The notes under the pieces were generated by a model. It did no database searches and was not told the DNA's origin. It saw nothing but the letters and a program-made list of their open reading frames with translations. From Candidatus Heimdallarchaeota archaeon (lineage in GTDB: Archaea > Asgardarchaeota > Heimdallarchaeia > JABLTI01): 23,405 bases of DNA. Below are positions 5,570 through 13,075 of this stretch, piece after piece (position 1 is the first letter of the stretch; every line of letters begins with the position of its first letter). The stretch spans positions 1-23,405 of the forward strand of contig JAGXNT010000103.1 of assembly GCA_019894765.1 (NCBI GenBank), in the 5' to 3' direction. The position numbers and the translations under genes were made by a program.

Positions 5570-7165
5570 TTAAGCACCTTCATGTTGAGTAACAATTTCA
5601 TCTATTAGTACTCTAACAGATGCAAGCTTTGATTGACTCATTTTCTTTAGTTGACTGTAATCAACTTTCTTCCTGATTTTCGAGGTTCCATACAATACTT
5701 CAGAAGCTCTGCCTGTTTCTTCATCAATCTCTACTTCTTGTTTCTGCTCAGCGACAAAATCAAGTAATTCCTTAGAAATATCAATTGCTCGAGAGTAAAT
5801 TGGTAAATCCCAAGGAGACATTGGATTCTCTTCTAGCTTTCCTATTGAAAGCAGTGTTCCAACAACCATTCGATCCAATTTCTTAAACATGATTATGTCA
5901 GGAAAGCCTGGGGTCGGCATGAGAAATTCTTGTCGGTAGAGTAAGCTATGATTATGAAGTATGAGTAATTGTTCCAAATTTATTGATTCATCATCAATTT
6001 CGAAAACATAGATAGGTTTGGAATCCACTTTTACATATCCATAGAATTGGAATGCAGAGCTTCCCTCTAACCATTGACCAACATTTACGCATTGATGTTT
6101 GTTCAAGAATTTTATATAATCATCAAGTTGATCCCATACACCTTCGTAAATATTCCATGTTTTTCTCCAATAACCACTAGTATCTGCATGCCAATAAACA
6201 CTAGTTGATTGGGCTCCTTCTCGAACATCCTTTAAAATACGTCGAACTTGAGCTCCTCCGCCAAGCTTGGTTAGTAGATCTAAGTCACTTTGCATTTGAA
6301 GAGTCTGTTTAATAATCTCTCTAGGCTGATCACCTAATTCTTCAAAAGCACTTGTGAGAATTTCAAAGGATAATTTGTTCATAGGTGGGCCATAGATAGG
6401 TTTAAGCAATTTTGGAATATTACTAAAGGGATACTCATTTTTCTCTAAGATTTGTTCGCCAATTTTCATATGAATAAAATTCGCAAAAGCTTCTGTGAGA
6501 ATCCCGGTGAGATTCTTTTTCTTAATTAACTCAGCTCTTTTCTTAAGATAAGTAATAATTTCAAGCAGGAAGTTTTGGAATAATGAAACATCTCGAGAAG
6601 TTTCAGGTGGAATATAGAAATCATGCACTCCGAAAGTGGTAAGCAGTCTTATAACAGCAACCATATCTTGGAAATATGCCATTCCCCAGGGAATTTGTCT
6701 CCCCTCTTTTAATCCATAGGCATTATTCATGATTAGTTCCCTAATGATCATATCCATTCGATAGATTTCAGTTTGTACCTTACTATCATTCGAAGCACTT
6801 TTCTCAGCAAAGTATGCATGAGCAAATGCATGAATAAACATCATTCGTAAAGTAAAGTCTCTTTCAGGATTATCTTCAAGCTCAAAGGGCAAACTCATAT
6901 AGATCATAGTAGGCAAACTTGGGAAAATAGAAATACACTCATCTGGTAAATAATTTCTGTTTCGAGCTTTTCTCAAGTTTTCAATTTGTTCTTGTGAAAG
7001 AACAGCAAACGGACTTCCACCAAGTTCCATAACTTGATACAAACTAGTGTGTAATTCTGGATCAATAAAGAGTAAAACTTTGTAGTCCTCTGGAGTCTCA
7101 CCAACGAATTCTTCAAAGTCTTTTCTTGCTTGCTTATAGATTTCAACTACTCGAGGATTGTCCAA
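5570..7165 (-). CDS. Uncharacterised 531-residue protein with degenerate zincin-like motif
   Basis: No named family is recognised. The protein is mostly helical, soluble, and without signal peptide or membrane segment. In the N-terminal third, FIHAFAHAYFAEK (residues 110-122) has two histidines spaced as in a gluzincin HExxH helix, but Ala replaces the catalytic Glu (HAFAH, 112-116). Further on, LTEAFANFIHM (about 223-233) resembles the helix with the third zinc ligand (E-G/A-F-A) of such peptidases. This suggests a metallopeptidase fold that may bind metal yet lack hydrolytic activity. The middle and C-terminal regions (about 300-480) have aromatic-rich strands (SVYWHADTSGYWRKTW) and a final helical segment. 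It overlaps the upstream vWA gene by 23 bases and nearly abuts the HEAT gene, so it is an integral operon member. Confidence 0.75.
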   Translation of the reverse strand: MDNPRVVEIYKQARKDFEEFVGETPEDYKVLLFIDPELHTSLYQVMELGGSPFAVLSQEQIENLRKARNRNYLPDECISIFPSLPTMIYMSLPFELEDNPERDFTLRMMFIHAFAHAYFAEKSASNDSKVQTEIYRMDMIIRELIMNNAYGLKEGRQIPWGMAYFQDMVAVIRLLTTFGVHDFYIPPETSRDVSLFQNFLLEIITYLKKRAELIKKKNLTGILTEAFANFIHMKIGEQILEKNEYPFSNIPKLLKPIYGPPMNKLSFEILTSAFEELGDQPREIIKQTLQMQSDLDLLTKLGGGAQVRRILKDVREGAQSTSVYWHADTSGYWRKTWNIYEGVWDQLDDYIKFLNKHQCVNVGQWLEGSSAFQFYGYVKVDSKPIYVFEIDDESINLEQLLILHNHSLLYRQEFLMPTPGFPDIIMFKKLDRMVVGTLLSIGKLEENPMSPWDLPIYSRAIDISKELLDFVAEQKQEVEIDEETGRASEVLYGTSKIRKKVDYSQLKKMSQSKLASVRVLIDEIVTQHEGA

Positions 7166-8540
7166 GTCTCAAACTCTCCGTTACAATGGTTTTCGCAAGA
7201 ACATCCATTCTTGAAGGATCAATCACAACAGGATAAGTGATTCCTCTAAGAGTTCTTCGTGTATCTTGCCAAATATCAGTCAGCTTCATTCGTTCTGAAC
7301 CGATTAAGAAGTAGGATACTTTCCAAGTTCTACTTTGGTCTCTCACAACATCTCTTAATAAACTGTTAATTTCAATGTAACAATTCCTTATGACAGGATC
7401 AATTCCATCTCGTTCTTCTTCAAAGTAATTAATTAAACTTCTAGAAGGTGTAGGGTTATATCCAGGAATCAGTTCATTTGGACGACCATCAGTTACAATA
7501 ATTAAGTGAATGTCTCTATTTTGAGTGTTCTTTTTAATTTTCGCATGTTCAATTGCAGTGCGGACAGAAGCACTCATAGGAGTTCTTCCTTTTGCTACTG
7601 CGGTTAATAGAAATCTCTCTAATTCATTATCTGATGCTACTATTCGACGACCTTTAGTAATTGGTACGACAGCAGTTTTGAAGGCTTTTTGATTTGTTCT
7701 TCTTGATCTTCCCTGTTGTTTGAAGTAGTAAAAGATAGCCAATGATGTAAGTAAAGCTCCTTCTAATCTTGAAAAGTGAGTGCCTTGAACGACATTTCTC
7801 ATAGATTGAGAGATATCTGTAATCATGTAGATCTGGGCATTTCGGTCCTTCTTCATTACAACAATATCGTCCATATCAATTGATTTGGGTGGTATTGATT
7901 GAGATGTTAAAATGGAATGTTCAAAAGTTTTCTTCTTATGGATTTTACCTCTTGGTCTTACAATAGTGTCAGTTACTGGCTTAGCTGGCATTTGTCTGGC
8001 CAACCAGTTTCCTAATTGGTTTCCAAGGAATTCCATTACTTCTTCTCTTTTGATTCTTAATTTGTGACCAAATCGATCGGTGATTTCGATATCTGTAAGT
8101 TCTTCTAATGTTCGAAGAGATTCTGTCAAGTGTTTCTTGTATTCCGCTGTGCCTTCAAACCCTTTCAAATGTTTTTGAATGAAATCTTCGATTTCTTCCT
8201 TTGTTTGTAATTCACCCATGTTCACTTGGAGAAGAGCATCAGGTAAAGCATTATTTCCAATATACTCAAGAATTTCTAGTTCTCGAACGAGGTCTTCTTC
8301 TTCTAAGGGAGTCAAGGGAGTGACAAGAAGTCTTCTTCGAATGTTTTTAACTGCAACTGCATTTTCAAGAGACATACCAAGTACAAGAGCCTCTCGAGAG
8401 CTTTGTCCTTTTCTAGGATCTCTCCATTTCTGTAATACACTTGCAGCATCGGCAAAATCAAATACAAAATCAGGATCGCGCCAGATTGCCAATGGATCGG
8501 TAAATCTTTCACGACTGATTGTGTGTATTCTATGAGGCAT
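7143..8540 (-). CDS. von Willebrand factor A (MIDAS) domain protein, partner of the AAA+ ATPase
   Basis: The 465-residue protein has a helical N-terminal half (about 1-230) and a C-terminal vWA domain (about 233-455). The metal-ion-dependent adhesion site is intact: DISQS (Asp242, Ser244, Ser246), the GRTPMS threonine (Thr320) and VTDGRPN (Asp351). It lacks a signal peptide and membrane segments, so it is cytoplasmic, as in ViaA, CoxE or ChlD/BchD-like partners of MoxR-type ATPases. In those systems the AAA+ ring and the vWA protein together remodel or metallate a target. It follows the ATPase gene after 58 bases, with GGTGA nine bases before the ATG, and overlaps the next gene by 23 bases. 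Target and metal are unknown; the adaptor role is inferred from family and context. Confidence 0.88.
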   Translation of the reverse strand: MPHRIHTISRERFTDPLAIWRDPDFVFDFADAASVLQKWRDPRKGQSSREALVLGMSLENAVAVKNIRRRLLVTPLTPLEEEDLVRELEILEYIGNNALPDALLQVNMGELQTKEEIEDFIQKHLKGFEGTAEYKKHLTESLRTLEELTDIEITDRFGHKLRIKREEVMEFLGNQLGNWLARQMPAKPVTDTIVRPRGKIHKKKTFEHSILTSQSIPPKSIDMDDIVVMKKDRNAQIYMITDISQSMRNVVQGTHFSRLEGALLTSLAIFYYFKQQGRSRRTNQKAFKTAVVPITKGRRIVASDNELERFLLTAVAKGRTPMSASVRTAIEHAKIKKNTQNRDIHLIIVTDGRPNELIPGYNPTPSRSLINYFEEERDGIDPVIRNCYIEINSLLRDVVRDQSRTWKVSYFLIGSERMKLTDIWQDTRRTLRGITYPVVIDPSRMDVLAKTIVTESLRLGQSSSS

Positions 8541-8598
8541 ACTTAATGCTCACCTTTCTTTACATTGCCTATATTTCTCTGGAATATGGTTAATCGAT

Positions 8599-10161
8599 CT
8601 AAATATGATCGACTAATAGCAACTGTTCATAACTTGGTTTAAGCTGCTCAATTATTGCATCTTGTATCTTCTGTGGTTGCTTGCTCATGCCTTCATAAAC
8701 GACGATTATTTGTTTTAATTCAGCATCTGTAAGGGCTTTCATCTTATCAATATCCTCTGAAATGGAATCCACAGTTGTGAGTTCCCCTTCGGATTTGATT
8801 TGTCTTCGAAGCATTGTTTTCACTTCTTGCACAGCGTCATTGATTAGATTCTTTGGAATATCAAACAATTCTACAATTCTTTTTGCATCATCCAATGTTA
8901 ACATAGCAACATCTTCACCGACGTAGAATTCATCTTTTCTTAGAACGGTTTCACCAATTAGACTGTAAAGAGTTCGCAAATCAACATGCGGAGTTCTTTC
9001 TGGGTCATGAATATCAATCAATGATTTGAAGAACATATCTCGAGTAACTTTCTTACGAGCATAAGCTTCGGTTTCTCCAGCTTTTAATGCTCCTGGAATT
9101 GATAAATCAGCCATGAGTCCAATGAATTGGATCGCTAATTTACTTACCCCTTTCTTACCAAAAGCTTTGACTTTCTCGAGTAATTCAACAAGTGCTGGGT
9201 TAGCAGTCATGTTGTTAAGATTTAATGTCAAGTGTTCTTTGAACATATCTTCTACAATGGTTATTCTTTCAAGTTTTGTTCTTGCAGGCCATAAAACTTC
9301 AGGAATACGATTGATGATTGGTTGAGCTTCTTCACCAAAAACGCTGAGTGGAGCATTTGATGTGAAAATCATTGCACCGTCAACAAAAGCAGGACGACCT
9401 TGAATGCTATATTTAATTCCACTTGGATCTTCTAAGAAACCCATTAATGCTTCTAGAAAGTTTAGTGGTAATCTTTGGATTTCGTTTACAATAACGAAAC
9501 CTTGTGATAAAACACCTACTTTGTGAGCCATAGGGGAAAAGGTAGTTGAAGTTTCTCCACCAAACAATTGTTCTAGGTTTTCTACACCTGCTAGTAGCAT
9601 GTATAAACCTTCAGGATCATTTCGTGGATCAATTTGAGCTACATTTACAACGGTTTTATCAACAGTCACTGCACTCAATGATTTAACCATTAAATCCGGT
9701 TCAATTGCTACAACTTCTGATATCCTATCCATGTTGACATCTATGGTTGTTACTTTTTTGATGGAATTTCTAATATTCATCTTGCAAAACGGACATAAGC
9801 TTTTCAAAACTTCTGCAGATGCTGCTTTATCGATTTTATAAGTTTCAATTATATGAACTAAATAACCAGCATCCTCATTAAATGGACAACCACCAATGTG
9901 GAATTTCCTATCATTGATAGCTTTTGTTAGATGTTTCAGTAGTGTCCTAGCAAATAGTGTCTTCGCTTCCCCAGTAGGACCAATCAGTAACACCTTGCCT
10001 GAAACTGCAATTTTATCCATAACAATGCCTTTTGAATGTTCATTACCACGAACAGAAGGATCATCATTAATCTGTTGTCTGAGCTCTGGATCGTTCAAAA
10101 GTCTTCGAACAGAACATCCTTTATATCCCTTCTTCATTAAAGATGCTATTGTTTCTGCCAT
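8599..10161 (-). CDS. MoxR/RavA/Mg-chelatase-like AAA+ ATPase with a cysteine insertion
   Basis: The 520-residue protein has a AAA+ core at about residues 45-310. Walker A is GPTGEAKT (61-68), like the GPPGIAKS type of RavA rather than the classical GKT form. Walker B is FVIVNEIQRLP, with Asn226 where Asp is usual, followed by the catalytic Glu227. Sensor 1 is MIFTSN (Asn269) and a candidate arginine finger lies in INRIPE (Arg285). Between Walker A and B is an insertion with FHIGGCPFNE (His88, Cys92) and LCPFC (Cys123, Cys126), spaced for a zinc site. A helical lid and C-terminal helical domain (about 320-520) follow. It sits between the pseudo-GTPase and vWA genes; GTGGAAG precedes the start. 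It probably forms an ATP-driven hexamer acting with the vWA protein. Substrate unknown. Confidence 0.87.
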   Translation of the reverse strand: MAETIASLMKKGYKGCSVRRLLNDPELRQQINDDPSVRGNEHSKGIVMDKIAVSGKVLLIGPTGEAKTLFARTLLKHLTKAINDRKFHIGGCPFNEDAGYLVHIIETYKIDKAASAEVLKSLCPFCKMNIRNSIKKVTTIDVNMDRISEVVAIEPDLMVKSLSAVTVDKTVVNVAQIDPRNDPEGLYMLLAGVENLEQLFGGETSTTFSPMAHKVGVLSQGFVIVNEIQRLPLNFLEALMGFLEDPSGIKYSIQGRPAFVDGAMIFTSNAPLSVFGEEAQPIINRIPEVLWPARTKLERITIVEDMFKEHLTLNLNNMTANPALVELLEKVKAFGKKGVSKLAIQFIGLMADLSIPGALKAGETEAYARKKVTRDMFFKSLIDIHDPERTPHVDLRTLYSLIGETVLRKDEFYVGEDVAMLTLDDAKRIVELFDIPKNLINDAVQEVKTMLRRQIKSEGELTTVDSISEDIDKMKALTDAELKQIIVVYEGMSKQPQKIQDAIIEQLKPSYEQLLLVDHI

Positions 10162-10188
10162 TTTTCATTCTTCCACAATTTTTTTGTT

Positions 10189-10752
10189 TTATTTTTTCTT
10201 TGCTTGTTTGATATTACTGCTTTTCTTTTGAGTAGTTGGAGCAGTTTTCTTCTTGAGCACTTTTGGTTTGATTCCAAGAACTTCAATGTACTCGTCCAAC
10301 CAATTGAAGCAAGCAAGAATATCTTCTTTTTTGTTTTCTCGAATTTCTAAGACATTCCAAAGTCGATCTGTAAGTCTGATTAGGGAAAAGGCTTCAATAA
10401 TTTCTGAAGCTGTTAATGCAATTGCTTTCTCAGCATTGTGACTAGCAATTACAACTGGGATGTTGATAGAAACTTCATTCCAAACAAACATCTCCCAAAG
10501 ATATTCCTTAATCTTTGATAATTCAGTCATTTTAGAGGAGTTTACAACAAAGACCGTTCCATCTGTTTTCTTAAGAGTTGCTTCTCTTATTTCTTGATCT
10601 AAATCAAGGTCTTCTGTACTGAATGTATATTTGGGTGTTTTGTCTTTTGGATCTTCTACAGACTGCTTTATAACATCAATGATATAGTCCCTAGTATCAT
10701 TCTTCTCTCCAATAAAGAGAATGTGTTTTGGGGGTTTTTGCTTTTTGAACAT
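10189..10752 (-). CDS. Arf-like small GTPase relative lacking the nucleotide-binding motifs
   Basis: The first operon product is 187 residues long. Its central part aligns with Arf/Sar-type GTPases: DGTVFVVNSSKMTELSKIKE corresponds to Arf DGIVFVVDS..., and the stretch about 99-156 (IPVVIAS...TASEIIEAF...LWNVLEI...FNWLDEYI) follows the Arf pattern of beta5, SASEI..AL and the closing WL helix. Yet the P-loop position reads GEKNDTRD (no GxxxxGK[ST]), NKxD is replaced by SHNAE, and the DxxG motif is not evident. GTP binding is therefore unlikely. A lysine-rich tail of about 27 residues ends the protein. The start at 10752 has GGTGGA six bases upstream; the ATG at 10767 has none and would add five residues. 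The AAA+ gene follows after 27 bases. A scaffold or effector-docking role is inferred. Confidence 0.75.
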   Translation of the reverse strand: MFKKQKPPKHILFIGEKNDTRDYIIDVIKQSVEDPKDKTPKYTFSTEDLDLDQEIREATLKKTDGTVFVVNSSKMTELSKIKEYLWEMFVWNEVSINIPVVIASHNAEKAIALTASEIIEAFSLIRLTDRLWNVLEIRENKKEDILACFNWLDEYIEVLGIKPKVLKKKTAPTTQKKSSNIKQAKKK

Positions 10753-10889
10753 CTGTGGTCCACCCATTTTTTGTTGAATTTATCATTTCAGACCGGATTT
10801 TAGGTAAAATCTTAGGTTGAAATTCAAGTTATCGTTTTGAATGAGCTTTATGCTAATAAATTATTTTGTTATTCTTTTTTATAAAAAAT

Positions 10890-10902
10890 GGCATATAAAA
10901 TT
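10890..10902 (+). promoter_or_regulatory. Possible TATA element in the divergent 10768-11002 intergenic region
   Basis: The forward strand reads CATATAAAATT here, close to an archaeal TATA box and about 100 bases before the TTG start at 11003. The rest of this 235-bp region is very AT-rich. It must also hold the promoter of the reverse-strand five-gene operon, which I cannot place with confidence. Confidence 0.25.
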
Positions 10903-11002
10903 AAAAAAAATCGAGATTTATGCTTTTTTAAAACAAGAAAATATGTTCAAAAAGCTATCTGCATAATTTATTGTATAAGAAAAATGCCTCGAGTAGATTT
11001 CA

Positions 11003-11650
11003 TTGAGTGACTCACAAGAAAAAATAGAATTAGAAGAAGAAGAACTAGCGGTTGAAGAAGAAGAGGAGGATGTACCTCTCAGAACTGATTTTACTCTTCC
11101 TCGCAAAATAAAAATTACTAAGCTAATAATTTCTCTTGTGATTAATTTTCTAATTGGTGGTGTTTCGTTTTCGATGTCAATTGTTTGGTTCGTAAATCCA
11201 CCAGAAATCAATACTTTTTACAGAGTCTTCGCTAGTTTTCTACTAATATTTGGTGGGATATTACTTTTTCAATTTCCATTATCACTTGGTCGGACATTGA
11301 ATACTCGACTTATTTTGGGTAAGAAATCCGTAAGTTATAGAAACACCTTCTTCTGGAACAAGGTTTCATGGGCTGATGTCCAAGATATCTTGATACAACA
11401 AAAGTTAACCAGAGATCTTGCAGAGAATGAATTGGTCGGTATAGGGATTGTGCGCTTCAGAACCGTAACAAAAGGCTATATTTTCATTGGTGACACATAT
11501 CCAGTAATTGTAGCAGAAGAAATAATTCAGTCAATTAAAGAAGTGTTTGAAATAGCATTGGAAGAGACAGATTACAAGTTAAAAATAAATTTTGAAAGAC
11601 CTTCTGCGCAAATGAGATACATCTATTTCATAAAAGAACTAAAGGAATAA
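11003..11650 (+). CDS. Two-TM membrane protein with a PH-like cytoplasmic domain
   Basis: The 215-residue protein opens with an acidic, Glu-rich head (residues 7-23). Two membrane segments follow at about 41-64 and 73-94, then a beta-rich cytoplasmic domain (about 100-215) starting LILGKKSVSYRNTFFWNKVSWADVQDILIQ. That arrangement, two helices followed by strands with a tryptophan-containing turn, is typical of the bacterial PH-like (DUF304/YdbT-type) membrane proteins; the assignment is tentative. The start is TTG at 11003; the ATG at 10984 is out of frame and closed by a stop, and no strong ribosome binding site is seen. It is divergent from the pseudo-GTPase operon and convergent with the actin-like gene. 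Function unknown; a membrane anchor for nearby components is speculation. Confidence 0.7.
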   Translation: MSDSQEKIELEEEELAVEEEEEDVPLRTDFTLPRKIKITKLIISLVINFLIGGVSFSMSIVWFVNPPEINTFYRVFASFLLIFGGILLFQFPLSLGRTLNTRLILGKKSVSYRNTFFWNKVSWADVQDILIQQKLTRDLAENELVGIGIVRFRTVTKGYIFIGDTYPVIVAEEIIQSIKEVFEIALEETDYKLKINFERPSAQMRYIYFIKELKE

Positions 11651-11673
11651 CAAAATAAAAAAAAGAATTATGT

Positions 11674-11704
11674 GAAGCATTCATTATTGGTGTAATGAAG
11701 CTTC
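11674..11704. terminator. Bidirectional terminator hairpin between convergent genes
   Basis: GAAGCATTCATTA (11674-11686) and TAATGAAGCTTC (11693-11704) form a 12-bp stem with one bulged A around TTGGTG. T-rich tracts flank it on both strands. It lies between the ends of the membrane protein gene and the actin-like gene, so it can serve both. Confidence 0.6.
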
Positions 11705-11722
11705 AAACTATTTTTGTATAAA

Positions 11723-12781
11723 TTACTTGGATTCTTGTTTCATACGTGATTGTGCAATGAGTTCAAAACCCATAGCGTTACACATAACAGGATTATCCGG
11801 AACAACAACCTCTTCAGGTGATTTAACTATGTTCTCTTTCCACATCATTTCCTTTAAGGCGTCTCCGAAAACATACGTACCACCGCCAGTTAGAATTACG
11901 CGCTCAATCCATGCATCGGGTGGTAAAGTACCAAGTAATCTGGAAGTTTCATCAATAATAATCTCTGAAATGTTTTGAATATAATATTCCTTCACTTCTG
12001 AAACATCATATTGTTGTCCACCAACCATGACTGCTTTGAGATTCTTCTCAATGGTTTTCATTAGATCAAATGGTCTGATGATTTTTCCTGTTTGTTCTTG
12101 TAGGGTTCGAGCCATTCGTGTAGTTAGTGTATCCACAGCTTCTTCTAAACTACCACTAGCAGTTCGCATTAAGCGACCTTGATAAACAGTCAAAATATCT
12201 GTTGAACCATGACCAATATCAACAATGATTGCATCAACCGCACGGCTTTCTCCAGAGGACTTCAAGATATGATAATAAGAACCATAAGGTTCAGGTAGCA
12301 CTAAGCATTTTTGTACATTTATGTTATAACTGTGAGTTTCACCGGTAGCATCATTTTTTACATTCAATTCCATTTCTTCAGAGAGTCCCTTTGATAAAGT
12401 AGACATTTCATCTTGAGAAGTTGCTACAGGAACACCCGTTGCAATTAAAACCTCTTCACCATCACCTTTAATGAATAATGATAAAGCTGCTTTTATTGCC
12501 AAAACAGCATCCTTAATGCTCTTCATTTTCCCTTCAGAAGCAAGAGGGCGCTTAATTTCACTCTGTAATCGAGCTAATTCTCCTACAAAAAATGTTTGTC
12601 CACCTTCTTCTAACACAAGATTATTTTCTAGTGACTTGTCAAGAGTCATTCCAGTCCAACCTGGATTTGGATCCCCAATAATTGATGGTATTTTTGCCAA
12701 GTCTTTACCATTGTTGGACGATATTTTTATCGTGCTAGTTCCAAGGTCAATTCCGACACTTCTTAAGATTTTTTTAGACAC
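11723..12781 (-). CDS. Actin/ParM-fold ATPase (archaeal actin-like protein)
   Basis: The 352-residue protein shows all actin-superfamily nucleotide motifs: phosphate-1 VGIDLGTSTIKI (9-20), connect-1 LPEPYGSYY (162-170), phosphate-2 IIVDIGHGSTDILTV (185-199), adenosine motif VILTGGGTYVFGDAL (295-309) and connect-2 PVMCNAMGFELIA (331-343). Length and the GGGTYVFGDAL pattern suggest the archaeal/plasmid ParM-Alp-like group (as Thermoplasma Ta0583), not the larger eukaryote-like lokiactins. It probably binds ATP and forms cytoplasmic filaments for segregation or shape. The start is GTG at 12781 with GAAGGT seven bases upstream. It is convergent with the two-TM protein gene and separated by about 290 bp from the divergent methyltransferase. 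No ParR/adaptor gene adjoins it, so partitioning is uncertain. Confidence 0.85.
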   Translation of the reverse strand: MSKKILRSVGIDLGTSTIKISSNNGKDLAKIPSIIGDPNPGWTGMTLDKSLENNLVLEEGGQTFFVGELARLQSEIKRPLASEGKMKSIKDAVLAIKAALSLFIKGDGEEVLIATGVPVATSQDEMSTLSKGLSEEMELNVKNDATGETHSYNINVQKCLVLPEPYGSYYHILKSSGESRAVDAIIVDIGHGSTDILTVYQGRLMRTASGSLEEAVDTLTTRMARTLQEQTGKIIRPFDLMKTIEKNLKAVMVGGQQYDVSEVKEYYIQNISEIIIDETSRLLGTLPPDAWIERVILTGGGTYVFGDALKEMMWKENIVKSPEEVVVPDNPVMCNAMGFELIAQSRMKQESK

Positions 12782-13075
12782 TGTATATACCTTCTGTTTT
12801 CCTAAAAATCAATAATAGATAGCAAATAAAAACTTCTCGCTATAAATATTAGCTCAAGTTTTTACTTGTATAATCATGTTTTTCATATTACTATTACTAA
12901 AGTTTCGTATGTTCTCCTATAAAAAAATTGTTTGCATCGATAAGAATATAGAAATTTCCTTTATAAGAACATCATTTGCCGTATAAGAAATCTATTTAAT
13001 GATTTCCCTACTTTCGTTCCCTTACTTTAAAAGTTACAATTCATCATATAGAAAAAAGAAATTGGTGAGAGAAAA

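Noticed and set aside
8179..8535. Forward-strand frame of 118 codons opposite the vWA gene
   Set aside because: It lies wholly antisense to a gene with a clear domain and has a Ser/Arg-rich composition typical of a reverse-complement shadow. The same reasoning applies to 2414-2755, 12471-12815, 16107-16514 and 22381-22668.
8599..10161. True magnesium chelatase (ChlI/ChlD) operon
   Set aside because: No chlorophyll or cobalamin genes are nearby, no ChlH/CobN subunit is present, and the Walker B and cysteine insertion differ. The fold relation is general to the MoxR/chelatase AAA+ clade.
12782..13075. Additional gene or RNA in the 294-base divergent region
   Set aside because: It is very AT-rich with scattered TATA-like words. 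No frame with a ribosome binding site, no tRNA and no strong hairpin was seen; it probably holds only the promoters of the actin-like and methyltransferase genes.
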